A DNA stretch of 8,527 bases, from the NCBI GenBank assembly GCA_001799225.1, contig MGTA01000056.1:8927-17453 (forward strand), written 5' to 3'. Under the pieces are notes generated by a model, which saw nothing but the letters and a program-made list of their open reading frames with translations, was not told where the DNA came from and made no database searches. Positions 6,304 through 8,527 of the stretch are shown in pieces. The stretch's first letter is position 1. The number at the start of each line of letters is the position of its first letter. The position numbers and the translations under genes are program-made. Source of the DNA: Deltaproteobacteria bacterium RIFOXYD12_FULL_50_9. Its GTDB lineage: Bacteria; Desulfobacterota; Desulfobulbia; Desulfobulbales; CALZHT01.

Positions 6304-8292
6304 ATGGATAAGCTGAAAATGCAGTCTCTTAATCTGGTGGATGCGAATATCGATAAAATTGCCGCTCTCTTTCCAAACTGCATCACCGAAGACCGCGACG
6401 ATAACGGCACCCTGCGCCGGGTGGTGGATTTCGACCTCCTGCGCCAGGAACTCTCCGCCAGCCTGGTGGAAGGCCCCCGCGAGCGCTACACTCTGACCTG
6501 GCCCGGCAAGAACGAGGCGATCCTGACCGCCAACGCCCCGATTGCCAAGACGCTGCGACCCTGTGAGGAGGAGAGCGTTGATTTTGCGACCACCAAGAAT
6601 CTCTTTATCGAGGGTGATAATCTGGAGGTGCTCAAACTCCTACAGGAGACCTACCTGGGCAAGATCAAAATGATCTACATCGACCCGCCCTACAACACCG
6701 GCAACGACTTCATCTATAATGACGATTTTGCCGAAGATACCGAGACCTTCCTGCGTCGCTCCAACCAGAAGGACGAGGCCGGCAACCGTATGGTGGCCAA
6801 TACCGATGCTAATGGCCGCTTCCATTCCGATTGGCTTACTATGATCTATCCACGGCTGAAACTGGCCCGGAACCTCCTGCGAGAGGACGGGGCGATTTTT
6901 ATATCCATTGACGACAATGAAGTTCATAATCTGCGGAAGGCCTGTGATGAAGTTTTTGGTGGGACGAATTTTATTGCAACCGTTATTTGGCAGAAGGTCT
7001 ATTCCCCAAAGAATTCGGCACGCCATTTTTCTGAAGACCATGACTATATTGTCATTTATGCCCGCGATGCTGAGATCTGGAGACCGTATCTGTTGCCCCG
7101 CACGCCGGAGATGGAAGCGCGGTATGCCAACCCAGACAATGATCATCGTGGACCATGGAAGCCTGGCGACCTGTCAGCTCGGAATTACTATAGTGAAGGC
7201 ACTTACGCCATCACCTGCCCATCTGGGAGAATAATAGGCGGACCTCCCTCTGGTACTTATTGGCGAGTTTCAAAAAATAAGTTTAATGAACTCGACCGTG
7301 ACAATCGTATTTGGTGGGGTGCTGATGGAAGCAATGTTCCAGCAATTAAACGGTTTCTATCAGAAGTTAAGGCCGGAAGAGTACCGCAAACCCTATGGAC
7401 CTACCAGGAGGTCGGTCACACTCAAGAAGCCAAGAAAGAAATAATTTCTTTGGTAGACTTTCCAAATTCGGATGTGGTGTTCAATACCCCCAAGCCGACT
7501 CGTTTGATCCGCCGCATATTGCAACTGACGACCGCGCCTGGCGAACCGGAAGACGAGGGACAGGACGATAGTTTTTTTGAGGTTCGAGAAAGCTCTACTC
7601 CATATCTTAACGCCTCAACGAAACAGACGATACGATTTAAGCCCCGACCGCCTGAGATTGTGCTCGATTTTTTTGCCGGCACAGGTACAACCATGGACGC
7701 GGTGTTTCGCCAAAATGCCGAAGACGGAGGTAATCGCCAGTGTATTCTGGTGCAGCTACCTGAGCCGATTGAGGGGGCAGACCATGGCGGCTCGCTGCAA
7801 ACTATAGCCGACATCACTAAAGAGCGGCTACGTTGTGCCGGCAAAAGAATCAAGGAAGAGCAGGGCGAAAAGGCCGTAAATCTCGATATCGGTTTTCGGG
7901 TTTTCAAAGTGGACACCTCCAACCTGAAGGATGTCTATTACACCCCTGATACTTTGCAACAGAAACAACTGGATCTTTTCGCCGACCACATCAAATCCGA
8001 CCGCCGCCCGGAAGACCTGCTTTTCCAGGTCTTCCTCGACTGGGGTCTGGATTTGACCCTGCCTATTGCCAAGGAAAATATAGACGACAAGACGGTCTTT
8101 TTCGTGGACGGCAATGCCCTGCTGGCCTGCTTTGATAAAGGTGTCAACGAAGAATTGGTTAAAAAGCTGGCTAAACGTAAACCTTTGCGGGCGGTCTTCC
8201 GTGATGACGCCTTTAGCAGTGACAGCGTCAAAATCAATGTCGAGCAGATCTTCAAACTGCTCTCTCCAGGCACCGACGTGAAGTCGATATAA
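6304..8292 (+). CDS. mod: Type III-style DNA adenine methyltransferase (Mod), beta class
   Basis: This 662-residue enzyme transfers a methyl group from S-adenosylmethionine to adenine N6 in a specific DNA site. It opens with MDKLKMQSLNLVDANIDKI and TAKTLRPC-like text (PIAKTLRPCEEESVDF) typical of type III Mod subunits. Motif IV, the catalytic DPPYNTG, begins at 127. GRFHSDWLTMIYPRLKLAR and GAIFISIDDNE follow. A target-recognition segment spans about 220-450. The SAM-binding motif I, DFFAGTGTT, begins at 455. The order IV, recognition, I defines the beta class. The C-terminal part (FRVFKVDTSNLKDVYY, then LFQVFLDWGLDL) is also Mod-like. All key residues are present, so it is likely active. Length is normal for type III Mod. 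It starts 31 bases after the Schlafen gene and is followed 9 bases later by a DUF1016 gene. A Res partner is expected in a classical type III system but is not in the window. Confidence 0.95.
   Translation: MDKLKMQSLNLVDANIDKIAALFPNCITEDRDDNGTLRRVVDFDLLRQELSASLVEGPRERYTLTWPGKNEAILTANAPIAKTLRPCEEESVDFATTKNLFIEGDNLEVLKLLQETYLGKIKMIYIDPPYNTGNDFIYNDDFAEDTETFLRRSNQKDEAGNRMVANTDANGRFHSDWLTMIYPRLKLARNLLREDGAIFISIDDNEVHNLRKACDEVFGGTNFIATVIWQKVYSPKNSARHFSEDHDYIVIYARDAEIWRPYLLPRTPEMEARYANPDNDHRGPWKPGDLSARNYYSEGTYAITCPSGRIIGGPPSGTYWRVSKNKFNELDRDNRIWWGADGSNVPAIKRFLSEVKAGRVPQTLWTYQEVGHTQEAKKEIISLVDFPNSDVVFNTPKPTRLIRRILQLTTAPGEPEDEGQDDSFFEVRESSTPYLNASTKQTIRFKPRPPEIVLDFFAGTGTTMDAVFRQNAEDGGNRQCILVQLPEPIEGADHGGSLQTIADITKERLRCAGKRIKEEQGEKAVNLDIGFRVFKVDTSNLKDVYYTPDTLQQKQLDLFADHIKSDRRPEDLLFQVFLDWGLDLTLPIAKENIDDKTVFFVDGNALLACFDKGVNEELVKKLAKRKPLRAVFRDDAFSSDSVKINVEQIFKLLSPGTDVKSI
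6950..7660 (+). other. A+T-richer target-recognition segment of mod
   Basis: Hand counts of 60-base lines give 63-68 % G+C at 6361-6540. They give only 43 % at 6961-7020, 40 % at 7261-7320, 43 % at 7321-7380 and 42 % at 7441-7500. The break coincides with the passage from the conserved catalytic block to the variable region that reads the DNA site (residues about 216-452). Recognition domains of Mod proteins are known to be exchanged by recombination, and the composition shift fits a swapped-in segment. The borders given are approximate. Confidence 0.6.
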
Positions 8293-8297
8293 GAGGG
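8292..8297 (+). promoter_or_regulatory. Ribosome binding site of the DUF1016 gene
   Basis: AGAGGG overlaps the last base of the mod stop and lies 4 bases before ATG 8302. It supports that start and coupling with mod. Confidence 0.6.
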
Positions 8298-8301
8298 CGA
8301 G

Positions 8302-8527
8302 ATGAAATACGAAGATTTATCCACGAAGGACACGAAAAAGGCGGAAGATGACTCCCTCTTTAGTCGGGTAGTCTCTATTCTGGAACAAGCCAGGGCTAAT
8401 GTAGTCAGGGCGGTCAACAACAGTATGGTGACGGCCTATTGGCTGATTGGGCAGGAAATCGTGCTGGAACTCCAGGGAGGCGAAGAGCGAGCTGAATACG
8501 GCAAGCAGGTGATTGAAAATTTGGCAA
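8302..8527 (+). CDS. DUF1016 / YhcG-type PDDEXK nuclease, N-terminal part
   Basis: The gene runs off the right edge after 75 codons. After a charged lead (MKYEDLSTKDTKKAEDD) the text LFSRVVSILEQARANVVRAVN, AYWLIGQEIV and AEYGKQVIENLA matches the DUF1016 N-terminal domain: a helical segment with VN, YW-IG and YGK landmarks. In this family it precedes a C-terminal PDDEXK nuclease domain, which would lie outside the window. Such proteins are often found in type I or type III restriction and other defence loci; their role there is not well defined. The start is chosen for its Shine-Dalgarno and the 9-base gap after mod. A Met at 8425 would cut the conserved domain. The product could be the DNA-cutting partner of this operon (inference). 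Confidence 0.85.
   Translation, partial: MKYEDLSTKDTKKAEDDSLFSRVVSILEQARANVVRAVNNSMVTAYWLIGQEIVLELQGGEERAEYGKQVIENLA
8322..8339 (+). repeat. Two near-identical 9-base units at the start of the DUF1016 gene
   Basis: CACGAAGGA (8322) is followed directly by CACGAAAAA (8331), encoding the STKDTKK stretch. Similar CACGAAGGA-type runs occur as short simple repeats in many bacterial genomes (from memory). The unit is a multiple of three, so copy changes would only lengthen the N-terminal tail. With two imperfect copies this is weak. Confidence 0.35.

Larger units (their letters stand above)
884..8527 (+). other. Restriction-modification-like defence operon
   Basis: Five co-oriented genes (helicase, DUF4391, Schlafen-ATPase-HTH, Mod, DUF1016) with gaps of 2, 101, 31 and 9 bases form a likely polycistronic unit that continues to the right. 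Mod gives self-marking; the helicase is a motor; DUF1016 and possibly Schlafen are candidate nucleases. The grouping follows from gene order and domain types. That it defends against phage or plasmids is inferred from these families' usual settings. Confidence 0.7.

Noticed and set aside
7422..7922. 166-codon minus-strand frame inside mod
   Set aside because: Antisense to the motif I region of mod, Ser/Arg-rich composition typical of a shadow frame, no start signal.

Overview
The window reads as accessory bacterial chromosome carrying a restriction-modification-like defence operon next to a housekeeping gene. All genes lie on the + strand. Base composition is mixed: hand counts of 60-base lines give about 40 to 68 % G+C. 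The style of the sequence (UppP variant, REP-associated transposase relic, short G-rich tandem repeats) suggests a Gram-negative, perhaps a desulfobacterial or geobacterial lineage. That placement is an impression, not a proof.

Left flank (1-883): the 3' end of uppP (undecaprenyl-diphosphatase) enters from the left and stops at 434. A REP-like motif follows directly, then a decayed C-terminal piece of a REP-associated tyrosine transposase (about 471-803). A short leader (804-883) leads into the operon.

Operon (884 to beyond the right edge): (1) a 1091-residue SF2/SNF2-type helicase with a PLD-like N-terminal region; (2) a DUF4391 protein starting 2 bases after it; (3) after a 101-base spacer holding an inverted pair of degenerate 7-base repeats, a 452-residue protein combining a Schlafen/AlbA_2 domain, a GHKL-type ATPase and a C-terminal winged helix; (4) a beta-class type III-style adenine methyltransferase (Mod) of 662 residues; (5) the first 75 residues of a DUF1016/YhcG-type PDDEXK nuclease, cut by the window edge. 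Spacings of 2, 101, 31 and 9 bases and a Shine-Dalgarno before each gene fit one polycistronic unit.

Likely joint role (inference): Mod marks self DNA. The helicase/DUF4391 pair and the DUF1016 nuclease, and possibly a Res subunit beyond the edge, act on unmarked DNA. The Schlafen-ATPase-HTH protein looks like a regulator or backup effector. The most striking local signal is a perfect 4 x 11-bp tandem repeat (6057-6100) inside that gene. Gain or loss of one copy would frameshift and remove exactly the winged helix, the signature of a phase-variable switch. A second sign of rapid evolution is the A+T-rich target-recognition segment inside the otherwise G+C-rich mod gene.
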